Part shown: positions 35,186 through 45,717 of the stretch, piece after piece | Numbering within the stretch: position 1 is the stretch's first letter | Layout: every line of letters begins with the position of its first letter | Made by a program: the position numbers and the translations under genes | Notes under the pieces: model-generated | What the model was told of the DNA's origin: nothing | What the model saw: the letters and a program-made list of their open reading frames with translations, nothing else | The model's database searches: none | Assembly (NCBI RefSeq): GCF_000283655.1 | Contig: NC_016622.1 | Location: 694,501 to 758,500, forward strand | Source of the DNA: Azospirillum lipoferum 4B | GTDB taxonomy: Bacteria; Pseudomonadota; Alphaproteobacteria; Azospirillales; Azospirillaceae | DNA: 64,000 bases | Direction of reading: 5' to 3'

Positions 35186-35821
35186 TCACCAGTGGCGGAG
35201 CGGGCCGACGTCGACATGCACGAAGTTGCTGTCGGGATAATAGCCGACGCCGCCGGCGCGCAGGCTCAGCGCCGCGCGCTGGAGCTGGCGGGTCGACATC
35301 TTCGGCACCCGCAGGTCGATGGCCATGCCGCGCATGTGATAGCTGTTCTGGGCGACGCCGCTGTGGTCGGCCTCGCGCAGCAGCGCGTTGGTCTCGGGCG
35401 AGCGGTAGCCGGACACGATCTCGATCGGACCCTTGCGGCCGATCTTGCGGCTCAGATTGTGGACCAGATCCAGCAGCTTCGGGTCGATGGGATGGACCGA
35501 GTTGTTGCGGTGGTCGCGCAGCAGATGGTTGATCGCCCGCACGGCATCGCTGACATAGCGTCCCTTCGCCCAATACTCCGCACTGACCCTCTCGCCGGTG
35601 TGCAGGTTCACCAGGGACAGCACCCGGGGCGGGGCGCGGAGCGCTGCAGCCTCGGCCTCCTCGCTCGCGAACAGGGTTCCCCCGGCGGAGGCAGCCGCCG
35701 CCAGCCCCAGGCCGGCGCGCAGAAGAGAGCGGCGATCGAGATGACGGCGTTCGGTGGCGTGGCTCTCGCCAGCGCTCGGGCGTGCGGTCGTGGTCGACCG
35801 GGCGTCCGCATCCTTCATCAT
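35186..35821 (-). CDS. DUF882/peptidase M15A-like protein with Tat signal
   Basis: 211 residues. A twin-arginine signal (HLDRRSLLRAGLGLAAAA, about 27-44) precedes a DUF882 (YcbK/M15A) domain with IEIVSGYRSPETNALLR, NSYHMRGMAIDL and FVHVDVGP. These give the metal-binding His/Asp pattern of D,D-/L,D-carboxypeptidase folds (HxxGxAxD and HxD). It is likely a periplasmic peptidoglycan hydrolase. The two starting Met codons are adjacent; 35821 is the first. Confidence 0.88.
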   Translation of the reverse strand: MMKDADARSTTTARPSAGESHATERRHLDRRSLLRAGLGLAAAASAGGTLFASEEAEAAALRAPPRVLSLVNLHTGERVSAEYWAKGRYVSDAVRAINHLLRDHRNNSVHPIDPKLLDLVHNLSRKIGRKGPIEIVSGYRSPETNALLREADHSGVAQNSYHMRGMAIDLRVPKMSTRQLQRAALSLRAGGVGYYPDSNFVHVDVGPLRHW

Positions 35822-36380
35822 TCTTCCTTCATATCCCGTTTTTCCGCTCCGGCGTGCCGTCTCCGTCCATCGGAGCCCGTCATCCCGGTAACGGCCAAAG
35901 CAACACCCCGGTCAAGGTCAGGGCGTGCTGCGGTGCGTTGGTCCGAAAGGTGGGACACTTTTAGGATGTCTGTGGCCTTTGCTGTCAAGAAACCATTGCT
36001 TAACCGGTGGCGGTTTTTGGCCGGGTCCAGGGTTTATGCCGATCGGCGCGCAGCCCGGACCGGACCGCGGGGCGAGGCTGTTCGCGACTCGTTCGCAGCC
36101 GGTTCGATTACAGAACCGTAACCTGCGCGACTCGGGAGAGCCGCGGCAGAACGACCCTGTCGGGCCGGCAGGGGGGCTCGGCTGTAGGTATGGCCAAGCT
36201 TCTGTTTTTCATACCGAACCCCCGACTGGCGCCGCCTGGCCCCGCCGGACGCCATAGCGGCGTACCCCCGAACCGCATCCTCCGAAAGAGTGAGCGCAAA
36301 AGGAGATTCATTCAGCCTTCGGTAAGGAATGAATCGCATGATTGTCGCAATGTAACCATTTTCACGGCGTCAACCTGCCC
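35822..36380. other. 559-bp intergenic region with a 9-bp inverted repeat
   Basis: No ribosome-site-supported gene here; a 51-codon frame from 35966 lacks a Shine-Dalgarno. At 36305-36335 lies GATTCATTC, 13 nt, GAATGAATC, a perfect repeat shortly upstream of the pentapeptide gene. It could be an operator or an mRNA leader hairpin. Confidence 0.5.
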
Positions 36381-37697
36381 GTGCCCACTGCAACCGCCCC
36401 CACTGCTTGCACCGTGTCCTTCTTTCGGCCCGATCAACTGGCCGAGGTGCTGGACCGGCATGCCCGCTGGGTCAAGGGCCAGCCGGGCGGCGCCCGTGCC
36501 AACCTCGCCATGGCCGACCTGGAGGGTGCGGACCTGTCGCAGCGCGACCTGCGCGGCGCCCGTCTGGTCGGCGCGCGGCTGGCCCGCGGCCGGCTGAACG
36601 GCACCAATCTGGCCGGCGCCGACCTGTTCGGCGTCGATCTGCGCGATGCCGACATCAGCCGCGCCAACCTGACGCAGACCGATCTGCGCGGTGCCCGCCT
36701 GCGCGCGGCCGATTTCTCCAACGCCAACCTGAAGGGGGCGGACCTGCGCGCCGGCACGCTGGAGCCGGGCGGCAGCGCAAGGCGCGGCAGCGGACCCGAT
36801 GCACCCAGCGGCCAGGACGGCGAAAGCGCGCGCCAGCTCCACAAGGCGGCGCTCGCCCGCCTGCAGAACGGCACGACGGCGGAGGGTGGGATTCCCACCG
36901 ACCTGACCGGTGCGACGCTGTGCGGCGCCAACCTGTCCGATGCCGACCTGACCGGCGCCGTGCTGCAGAATGCCGACCTGTCCGGGGCCGTTCTGAACGG
37001 CGCGGACCTGAGCGGCGCGCGTCTGAACGGCGCCAACCTGTCGGGGGCGTCACTGGACGGCACCCGCTTCGACAAGGCCGACATGGTCGGCACCCGAATG
37101 GCCGACTGCGACCTGTCTTCCACCCGGATCGCCACGGCGCAGATGACCCGGCCGATCGACAGCATGGGGTCGGAGATCCAGCGTGCCATCTTCGACCATG
37201 AACGCTGGATCGACAGCGTCGGCCAGCGCGGCCAGCGTGCCGACCTGGACGGCGCCGACCTCAGCCGCGCCGACCTGCGCAACGTCAATCTCAGCGCCGC
37301 CTCCCTGCGCGGGGCGAACCTGTCGGCGGCGGCGCTGACCGGCGCCCGGCTGATGATGACCGACCTGTCCGGCGCCAATCTGGAGGGCGCCAACCTGATG
37401 GGCGCCGACCTGTCCGGCGCCAATCTCAGCTATGCCGTGCTGACCAACGCCGACCTGACGCGGGTGCGGCTGGGGCCGGCGGCGATCAAGGACCCGTCGG
37501 GGCGCCCGACCGGCCGCTCCTGGGCGGCCAACCTGATGGGGGCCGACATGCGCGGCGCCCTGCTGGTCGGGACCTGTCTGGTCCATGCCAACCTGTCCGA
37601 CGCCAACCTCGACAGTGCCGATCTGGACGGTGCCGATCTGGCCGGCGCCAAGCTGCAGCGCGCGATGCTGCCGGGCCGTCCGCCCCGGCGCGGATAG
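36381..37697 (+). CDS. Pentapeptide-repeat protein (two repeat blocks)
   Basis: About 438 residues from a GTG at 36381; a TTG at 36342 would add 13. Two beta-helix blocks (about 45-125 and 175-250, then 280-430) of A(D/N)LxGA repeats are separated by a Gly/Ser/Asp linker. Each major block is preceded by the HxRWxxxxGxRADL element, HARWVKGQPGGARANL near residue 27 and HERWIDSVGQRGQRADL near 270. The same element is in the 9.3-10.8 kb paralogue, but this protein has no PilZ domain. No signal peptide; function unknown. Neither start has a clear Shine-Dalgarno. Confidence 0.8.
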   Translation: MPTATAPTACTVSFFRPDQLAEVLDRHARWVKGQPGGARANLAMADLEGADLSQRDLRGARLVGARLARGRLNGTNLAGADLFGVDLRDADISRANLTQTDLRGARLRAADFSNANLKGADLRAGTLEPGGSARRGSGPDAPSGQDGESARQLHKAALARLQNGTTAEGGIPTDLTGATLCGANLSDADLTGAVLQNADLSGAVLNGADLSGARLNGANLSGASLDGTRFDKADMVGTRMADCDLSSTRIATAQMTRPIDSMGSEIQRAIFDHERWIDSVGQRGQRADLDGADLSRADLRNVNLSAASLRGANLSAAALTGARLMMTDLSGANLEGANLMGADLSGANLSYAVLTNADLTRVRLGPAAIKDPSGRPTGRSWAANLMGADMRGALLVGTCLVHANLSDANLDSADLDGADLAGAKLQRAMLPGRPPRRG

Positions 37698-37743
37698 GAA
37701 CCTCCGCGGGTGAACGCCCGTATTTCCCCACCGCAGCCGGCCC

Positions 37744-39477
<1,734 letters not shown>

Positions 39478-39538
39478 CGCTAGAGGACCACCGGAGTGGA
39501 AAGGTACGATTGGCAGGCTTGGCCGGAAGTCCCCCCGG

Positions 39539-40135
39539 TCACGCGGCGCCGGTCAGCAGGCGGGTCAGCTCCACCGCCGTCTTCACCCTCATCTTCTCGA
39601 ACACATGGCTGCGATGGACCTCCACCGTGCGCATGCTGATGCCCAGCTCGTCGGCGATGACCTTGTTCAGGCGGCCGGCGACGACCAGCTCCATCACCTG
39701 CCGTTCGCGCTGGGTCAGGGTGGCCAGACGTGCCGCAAGGCCGGCCTGTCCCGCCTCGCGCTCGCGCTGTTCGGCGTCGAAGGCCAGGGCGTCGATCACC
39801 CGGTCGACCAGCTCGTTGTCGTTGAACGGCTTCTCCACGAAGTCGCGGGCCCCCTTCTTCAGGGCGCTGACGGCGATGGGGACGTCGCCATGGCCGGTCA
39901 GGAAGATCACCGGCATCCGGCATCCCTTGGACAGCAGCCGGTCGAACAGCTCCAGCCCGCTCATCCCCTCCATGCGGATGTCCAGCAGGAGGCAGCCGGC
40001 CATGTCCGGCCTCCACGCCTCCAGGAAGGCTTCCGCGGCGGGCCAGCCGGCCACCGGCACGTTGCGCGACTGGAACAGCCAGCCGAGCGCGTCGCGGATG
40101 GCCTCGTCATCGTCGACGATGTGGAGCGTGGTCAT
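39539..40135 (-). CDS. FixJ/DctR-type response regulator
   Basis: 198 residues. The receiver domain has DDD (8-10), phosphoacceptor Asp52 in LLLDIRMEG, T and K (FVEKPF). The C-terminal LuxR-type helix-turn-helix reads TLTQRERQVMELVVAGRLNKVIADELGISMRTVEVHRSHV. The ATG overlaps the stop of the upstream kinase gene (ATGA). In Rhodobacter, DctR of this type regulates the dctPQM TRAP transporter, and dctPQM is divergently encoded here, so this is probably its activator. Confidence 0.93.
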   Translation of the reverse strand: MTTLHIVDDDEAIRDALGWLFQSRNVPVAGWPAAEAFLEAWRPDMAGCLLLDIRMEGMSGLELFDRLLSKGCRMPVIFLTGHGDVPIAVSALKKGARDFVEKPFNDNELVDRVIDALAFDAEQREREAGQAGLAARLATLTQRERQVMELVVAGRLNKVIADELGISMRTVEVHRSHVFEKMRVKTAVELTRLLTGAA

Positions 40136-42243
40136 TCAGCGGCCTCTGCGTTCTGGTCTGAAACTCGGTCCGACGGTTGGGCATGCACCGGCAGGGTGAA
40201 CAGGAAGCGGGTCCCGGCCGGCGGTTCGTCCGGGCCGCCTTCCGCCGCCGCTTCGAACCACAGCCGGCCGCGGTGGTGCTCGACGATGGAGCGGCAGATG
40301 TTCAGGCCCATCCCCATACCTTCGCGCTTGGTGGTGAAGAAAGGGGAAAACAGGCGCTCCGCCACATCGGGCGCCACGCCGCATCCGCGGTCGCGGATCT
40401 CCGTCAGCAGCACTCCGTCCCCGGCTCCGTCCGTCCCAACCTGCCGGCGGACGGTGACGGTCAGGCGGCGGTCGTCGCGCGGGGTGCGGGCCATCGCCTC
40501 GATCCCGTTGCGCATGAGGTTCAGCACGACCTGCTGCAGCAGGATGCGGTCGCCGGTGACCGGCGGCAGGTCGGCCGGGGCATCCAGCTCCACCCGCACG
40601 CCCAGCCGGGCGGCGTCGGCGCCGGTCAGCCCGACGCAGTCCTCCAGCACGCGGGCGAGCGAGCAGGGGGCGACATTCGGGTCGCGCTTGCGCACGAAGT
40701 CGTGGATCCGCCGCACCACCTGCCCGGCGCGCTTGGCCTGTGCCGCCAGCTTCTCCAGCGCCGCGGCGACCTCGTCGGTGTCGAACCGGCCGGAGCGCAG
40801 GCGGTTCAGGCAGCCGGTGCAATAGCTGGCGATGGCCGACAGCGGCTGGTTCAGCTCATGCGCCAGGGTGGAGGCCATCTCGCCCATCGTGATCAGGCGG
40901 GAGGTCTGCTGCAGCCGCTCCTGCTGCTGGCGGGCCAGATCTTCCGCATGCTTGCGCTCGGTGATGTCGAGGACGGAGCCCATCCAGCCGGTCTGGCGCC
41001 CGTTGGCGTCGATCAGCGGCGCTTCGTAGATCAGCGCGTCGAACCGCTCGCCGTTGGCGCGGCGGAACCGCATCTCAAGTCCGGTTTCCGGCGCGCGGCC
41101 GGCCAGCACGTCCTGCAGCGCGGCCTCCGCCCGGTCGATCTCCTCCGGCAGCCAATAGGGCATCGGCGGGCCGCGCCCGACCAGCTCCCCGGCCTCCAGA
41201 CCGACCATCCGGCAGAAGGCCGGGTTGACGTAGGTGATGCGTCCCTCCAGGTCGCGGGCGCGCATGCCCACGGTCAGGCTGTCCTCCATCGCCTTTCGGA
41301 AGGCATGTTCCTCGCGCAGCGCCTCTTCGGCGCGCAGGCGGCCGGCGATGTGGCGGCGCAGCGACCACAGGCTCCACAGCGCCGATCCGGTCAGCGCGAA
41401 GATCGCCGCCACCAGGACGGTGCGCGTGACGTTGGACTCGCTGGGGTAGGCGGTGGCGACCAGAGCCAGCCCATGGCCGGGCGGGTCGAAGGGGATGACG
41501 TGGCTCCGCGCCGGATCTGGCGCCGGACCGGCCATGGACCCAGGCACCACCATGCGCGATTTCGCCCCCAGCACGGTGCCCGTGACGTCGATCACCTCAA
41601 GCTGGTAGCGCTGGGCGAACCACCAGGGGACATGGTGGGTCAGCATCGCCTCGAACGAGAAGACTCCGACCAGGGCGCCGACGAAGACACCGTCGCGGAA
41701 CAGTGGAAAGGCGACGTCGAACCCGCGGTCGGTGGCGTCGATCCGGTAGGGCGCGCCATAGGCCCTGAGCCCGGAGGACCGGGCGAGGCGTATCGCGTCG
41801 TGGCGGGTCAGGCTGTCGCCGGGCGGGCCGTCCGCCCCCGGCGTCCCGTCCTGGGGCAGCGGCGGCTCGGCCAGCATGGTGCGCCCCTGGGGGTCGAGCC
41901 ACAGCACCCGTTCGATTGCCGGGTTGGTGTTCACCACCAGCCGGGCCATTGCGGCGAACTGCCGCAGGTCCACCTCCGTCCGGCCCAGCGTCTCCGCCAG
42001 CCTCTCCAGCTTGTCCTCGTCGGATGCCAGCTGGAAGTGCAGGTTCTGCTCCACCCACAGCGCGTCCTTGATCAGGGCCAGCGCCTCCTCGTCCCGCTCG
42101 TTGCGCTGCAAAAGCCACAGGAAGGCGCCCAGCAGGACGACGACCAGCACCATCGCCACCAGCGGCATGGCATGCGGCACCGCCCACCCGGAGCGGGAGG
42201 AGGGCAGGGCGGCGGAGCCGGGGGTGCGGTTGGGCTGCGGCAT
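40132..42243 (-). CDS. DctS-like sensor histidine kinase with PAS domain
   Basis: About 703 residues. TM1 (about 25-43) and TM2 (about 280-300) flank a periplasmic dicarboxylate-type sensor (DctB/DctS fold, DRGFDVAFPLFRDGVFVGALVG). Then a PAS domain (TYVNPAFCRMVGLEAGELVG), HisKA (TLAHELNQPLSAIASY) and an HATPase (NLMRNGIEAM, GMGMGLNICRSI). Domain order and the FixJ-type partner match DctS/DctR of Rhodobacter. I chose the ATG at 42243; the frame stays open to 42417, into the dctP promoter, but has no better start. Confidence 0.9.
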   Translation of the reverse strand: MPQPNRTPGSAALPSSRSGWAVPHAMPLVAMVLVVVLLGAFLWLLQRNERDEEALALIKDALWVEQNLHFQLASDEDKLERLAETLGRTEVDLRQFAAMARLVVNTNPAIERVLWLDPQGRTMLAEPPLPQDGTPGADGPPGDSLTRHDAIRLARSSGLRAYGAPYRIDATDRGFDVAFPLFRDGVFVGALVGVFSFEAMLTHHVPWWFAQRYQLEVIDVTGTVLGAKSRMVVPGSMAGPAPDPARSHVIPFDPPGHGLALVATAYPSESNVTRTVLVAAIFALTGSALWSLWSLRRHIAGRLRAEEALREEHAFRKAMEDSLTVGMRARDLEGRITYVNPAFCRMVGLEAGELVGRGPPMPYWLPEEIDRAEAALQDVLAGRAPETGLEMRFRRANGERFDALIYEAPLIDANGRQTGWMGSVLDITERKHAEDLARQQQERLQQTSRLITMGEMASTLAHELNQPLSAIASYCTGCLNRLRSGRFDTDEVAAALEKLAAQAKRAGQVVRRIHDFVRKRDPNVAPCSLARVLEDCVGLTGADAARLGVRVELDAPADLPPVTGDRILLQQVVLNLMRNGIEAMARTPRDDRRLTVTVRRQVGTDGAGDGVLLTEIRDRGCGVAPDVAERLFSPFFTTKREGMGMGLNICRSIVEHHRGRLWFEAAAEGGPDEPPAGTRFLFTLPVHAQPSDRVSDQNAEAAE

Positions 42244-42310
42244 GAGGATCGACACGAAAGTGTGGAGGACGACGACGATGGGACCGGACGAAAGTGGGAC
42301 AGGCCGACTC

Positions 42311-42333
42311 TGCGGATATCCACAATAGCCGCA
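42311..42333. promoter_or_regulatory. Candidate DctR binding site upstream of dctP
   Basis: TGCGGATAT-CCACA-ATAGCCGCA, an inverted repeat with 8 of 9 arm matches, 87 nt upstream of the dctP ATG in the 176-bp divergent region. A half-site-like GCGGATAAT lies near 42388. A second repeat, GGCGG-N6-CCGCC, is at 42370-42385. Binding by the adjacent FixJ-type regulator is inferred. Confidence 0.5.
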
Positions 42334-42419
42334 ATTCGCCGGATCATGAACAATGCGCAACAAGTTCAAGGCGGGACATTCCGCCACGCGGATAATCAAC
42401 ACCAGAGGGGAACGCACCG

Positions 42420-43442
42420 ATGAAACTCGTGAAGCTTCTGTGCGCGGCGGCGGTCGGCTGCATGATGTCGGCGCCGATGGCCTTGTCCACGGCCTGGGCC
42501 CAGGACCAGATCGTGATCAAGTTCAGCCACGTCGTCGCTCCGGAGACGCCGAAGGGCAAGGGTGCCGAGAAGTTCAAGGAACTTGCCGAGAAGATGACCA
42601 ACGGCAAGGTCAAGGTCGAGGTCTATCCGAACAGCCAGCTCTACAAGGACAAGGAAGAGCTTGAGGCCCTGCAGCTCGGCGCGGTGCAGATGCTGGCCCC
42701 GTCGCTGGCCAAGTTCGGTCCGCTGGGCGCCAAGGAATTCGAGGTCTTCGACCTGCCCTACATCTTCCCGAACAAGGACGTCCTGCGCCGCGTGACCGAG
42801 GGTGCGATCGGCAAGCAGCTGTTCCAGAAGCTGGAGTCCAAGGGCATCATCGGTCTGGCCTATTGGGACAACGGCTTCAAGATCATGAGCGCCAACAAGC
42901 CGGTCATCAAGCCGGAGGACGTGAAGGGTCTTAAGATGCGCATCCAGTCGTCCAAGGTGCTGGACGCCCAGATGCGCGCGCTGGGCGCCCTGCCGCAGGT
43001 GATGGCCTTCTCCGAAGTATACCAGGCGCTGCAGACCGGCGTCGTCGACGGCACGGAAAACCCGCCGTCCAACATGTATACCCAGAAGATGCACGAGGTG
43101 CAGAAGAACGCCACGCTGACCGAACACGGCTATCTCGGCTATGCGGTCATCGTGAACAAGAAGTTCTGGGAAGGCCTGCCCGCCGACGTCCGCACCGGCC
43201 TGGAAGGCGCGATGAAGGAGGCGACCGCCTACGCCAACGACATCGCCCAGAACGAGAACGACGTCTCGCTGGCCCAGATGAAGGCGTCGGGCAAGACCGC
43301 CTTCCACACCCAGACCAAGGAAGAGCGCGAAGCCTGGATCAAGGCCCTGAAGCCGGTCCACAAGGACGCCGAATCCCGCGTCGGCAAGGACCTGATCGAA
43401 GCGATCTACAAGGAAGCCGCCGCCGCCGGCTTCAAGATGTAA
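42420..43442 (+). CDS. dctP: TRAP transporter periplasmic solute-binding protein
   Basis: 340 residues. The signal peptide is cleaved after STAWA. The mature chain is DctP-like: IKFSHVVAPETPKGKGAEKF, EVFDLPYIFPNKDVLRRV, GLKMRIQSSKVLDAQMRALGA (with the carboxylate-binding Arg), FSEVYQALQTGVVDGTENPPSN. It captures C4-dicarboxylates such as malate or succinate. A GAGGGG ribosome site precedes the ATG. First gene of dctPQM. Confidence 0.95.
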   Translation: MKLVKLLCAAAVGCMMSAPMALSTAWAQDQIVIKFSHVVAPETPKGKGAEKFKELAEKMTNGKVKVEVYPNSQLYKDKEELEALQLGAVQMLAPSLAKFGPLGAKEFEVFDLPYIFPNKDVLRRVTEGAIGKQLFQKLESKGIIGLAYWDNGFKIMSANKPVIKPEDVKGLKMRIQSSKVLDAQMRALGALPQVMAFSEVYQALQTGVVDGTENPPSNMYTQKMHEVQKNATLTEHGYLGYAVIVNKKFWEGLPADVRTGLEGAMKEATAYANDIAQNENDVSLAQMKASGKTAFHTQTKEEREAWIKALKPVHKDAESRVGKDLIEAIYKEAAAAGFKM

Positions 43443-43511
43443 GGACTTGCGGGCGGGCGGCGTCTTCCTGCTGGAAGGCGCGCCCGCACCGAACCGGCAT
43501 CCGCCTCAGTC

Positions 43512-43603
43512 GGCCGTCATTCCCGTGAAGGCGGGAATCCAGCTTTCCCAATGCTCTCGCTACGGAAGCCGCCTGGATCCCCGCCTTCGCGGGGATGACG
43601 GCC
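43512..43603. repeat. REP-like palindromic repeat between dctP and dctQ
   Basis: Terminal arms GGCCGTCAT/ATGACGGCC enclose two inverted hairpins built on CCCGCCTTCGCGGG-like cores; the left half is complementary to the right. It resembles dispersed repeats seen in many proteobacterial genomes. It may lower dctQM expression relative to dctP by mRNA processing. Confidence 0.75.
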
Positions 43604-43681
43604 GAATGGCGTGCCGCGGATCGTGCCGCGGCTCTCCAGCTTACCCGACACCATCTCCGCCGACCGGGAGATCCCCCAGAC

Positions 43682-44251
43682 ATGCTTATGAAAATACTCG
43701 ACCGCCTGGAGGAGACGTTGATCGCGTCCCTCATGGCGGCGGCGACTCTCGTCATCTTCGTGGCGGTCATGCACCGCTACCTGTCCGGCGTGGCCGTCAT
43801 CCAGGATTACGTCATCCACTGGAACCTCGCCTGGGCCCAGGAGGTCTGCATCTACATGTTCGTGTGGATGGCCAAGTTCGGCGCCGCCTATGGCGTGCGC
43901 ACCGGCATCCATGTGGGCGTGGACGTGGTGATCAACCGGCTGCGGCCGGACATCCGCGGCCGCTTCGTCATCTTCGGCCTGCTGGCCGGCGCCCTGTTCA
44001 CCGGCGTCGTCGGCTCTCTCGGCGCCAATTTCGTCTACCACATCGCCTTGACCGAGCAGGTCTCGGCCGATCTGGAAATGCCGATGTGGCTGGTCTATCT
44101 GGCCATTCCGCTCGGTTCCTTCCTGATGTGCTTCCGCTTCCTCCAGGTCGCCTGGACCTTCATCCGGACCGGCGAGCTGCCCCACCACGATCATGCCCAG
44201 GTCGACGGCATCGACCCGGTCGAAGCCGCCAACGAGGGAGGCCCGGCGTGA
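43682..44251 (+). CDS. dctQ: TRAP transporter small membrane subunit
   Basis: 189 residues with four transmembrane helices (about 10-30, 46-68, 90-112 and 130-150). Family features include the VFVWMAKFGAAYGVRTGIHVGVD region. It links DctP and DctM in the Na+-dependent C4-dicarboxylate TRAP transporter. The ATG at 43682 is at the usual N-terminus; GGGAG lies 12 nt upstream. It overlaps dctM by 4 nt. Confidence 0.92.
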   Translation: MLMKILDRLEETLIASLMAAATLVIFVAVMHRYLSGVAVIQDYVIHWNLAWAQEVCIYMFVWMAKFGAAYGVRTGIHVGVDVVINRLRPDIRGRFVIFGLLAGALFTGVVGSLGANFVYHIALTEQVSADLEMPMWLVYLAIPLGSFLMCFRFLQVAWTFIRTGELPHHDHAQVDGIDPVEAANEGGPA

Positions 44252-45546
44252 ACGCGCTCATCATCTTCGGGCTGCTGATTGCCCTCATGCTCACCGGCAT
44301 GCCGATCTCCATCTCGCTCGGCCTGACCGTCCTGTCCTTCCTGTTCCTGATGACCGACGTGCCGGTCGCCGCGGTGGCGCTGAAGCTGTTCACCGGCATC
44401 GAGAAGTTCGAGATCATGGCGATCCCGTTCTTCATCCTGGCCGGCAACTTCCTGACCCATGGCGGCGTCGCCCGGCGCATGATCAACTTCGCCACCTCCA
44501 TGGTCGGACACTGGCACGGCGGGCTCGGCATGGCCGGCGTCGTCGCCTGCGCCCTGTTCGCGGCGGTGTCGGGCTCCAGCCCGGCGACGGTGGTCGCCAT
44601 CGGCTCCATCATCCTGCCGGCGATGATCGCCCAGGGCTTCCCACGGAACTTCGGCGCCGGCGTCGTCACCACCTCGGGCGCGCTCGGCATCCTGATCCCG
44701 CCGTCCATTGTGATGGTGATGTACTGCGTCGCCACCACCGGCCATCCGCAGGCGCCCTCCATCGGCCAGATGTTCCTGGCCGGCGTCGTGCCGGGCCTGA
44801 TGCTGGCGGGATTCCTCGGCTTCACCACCTGGTACCGTGCCCGCAAGTTCGGCTATCCCCGCCTGCCCAAGGCGAACGCCCGGCAGCGTTGGCTGGCGTT
44901 CCGCGAGAGCTTCTGGGGCCTGCTGCTGATCGTCGTCGTGATGGGCGGCATCTACACCGGCATCTTCACCCCGACCGAGGCGGCGGCGATGGCCGCGGTC
45001 TATGCCTTCATCGTGGCGGTGTTCATCTACCGCGACATGCCGCTGCGCCGGGTGCCGAAGGTGCTGCTGGACAGCGCCAGCATGTCGGCGATGCTGCTCT
45101 ACATCATCACCAACGCGGTCCTCTTCTCCTTCGTCATGACGTCGGAGCAGATCCCGCAGAACATGGCGGCCTGGATCCAGGGCCAGAACCTGAGCGTCTG
45201 GGTCTTCCTGCTGGTGGTGAACATAGTGCTGCTGGCCGCCGGCAACTTCATGGAGCCGTCGTCCATCGTCCTGATCATGGCGCCGATCCTGTTCCCGGTG
45301 GCGATGTCGCTGGGCATCGACCCGGTGCATTTCGGCATCCTGATCATCGTGAACATGGAGGTCGGCATGTGCCACCCGCCGGTGGGCCTGAACCTCTATG
45401 TCGCGTCGGGCATCACAAAGATGGGCATCACCGAACTGACGGTCGCGGTGTGGCCGTGGCTGCTGACGATGCTGATCTTCCTCGGCCTCGTCACCTATGT
45501 GCCGGCGATCTCGCTGTGGTTCCCGCGCCTGATCGGCGTGATGTAA
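44248..45546 (+). CDS. dctM: TRAP transporter large membrane subunit
   Basis: 432 residues with about 11-12 membrane helices. It contains the TRAP DctM signatures GMPISISLGLTVLSFLFL and GALGILIPPSIVMVMYCVATTG, and MEVGMCHPPVGLNLYVASGI. It forms the transport pathway. GTG start at 44248 overlaps the dctQ stop (GTGA), with GGGAGG upstream. The operon ends in a strong terminator. Confidence 0.95.
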   Translation: MNALIIFGLLIALMLTGMPISISLGLTVLSFLFLMTDVPVAAVALKLFTGIEKFEIMAIPFFILAGNFLTHGGVARRMINFATSMVGHWHGGLGMAGVVACALFAAVSGSSPATVVAIGSIILPAMIAQGFPRNFGAGVVTTSGALGILIPPSIVMVMYCVATTGHPQAPSIGQMFLAGVVPGLMLAGFLGFTTWYRARKFGYPRLPKANARQRWLAFRESFWGLLLIVVVMGGIYTGIFTPTEAAAMAAVYAFIVAVFIYRDMPLRRVPKVLLDSASMSAMLLYIITNAVLFSFVMTSEQIPQNMAAWIQGQNLSVWVFLLVVNIVLLAAGNFMEPSSIVLIMAPILFPVAMSLGIDPVHFGILIIVNMEVGMCHPPVGLNLYVASGITKMGITELTVAVWPWLLTMLIFLGLVTYVPAISLWFPRLIGVM

Positions 45547-45584
45547 AGCCGCAAGTCGTCTGGGGGTTTTTCGCCCGAGCGGTT

Positions 45585-45625
45585 GGGGCCGCGAAGTCCG
45601 GAAGGGGACTTCGCGGCCCCTCTTT
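45585..45625 (+). terminator. Terminator of the dctPQM operon
   Basis: Perfect 15-bp arms GGGGCCGCGAAGTCC/GGACTTCGCGGCCCC with a 6-nt loop, then TCTTT. Confidence 0.92.
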
Positions 45626-45717
45626 ATTGTACCCATACATTGTTGTGCGTTGAAGCGGGCGCGGGGCAGGGCCTAAACTTGGCTCCCTACCGCCGCCAGC
45701 CAGACCAGAGGTTAGCC

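Noticed and set aside
35966-36121. A 51-codon frame in the gap before the third pentapeptide gene
   Set aside because: No ribosome site and no family match.
43512-43603. CRISPR-like repeat
   Set aside because: Only one inverted unit, no spaced direct repeats.
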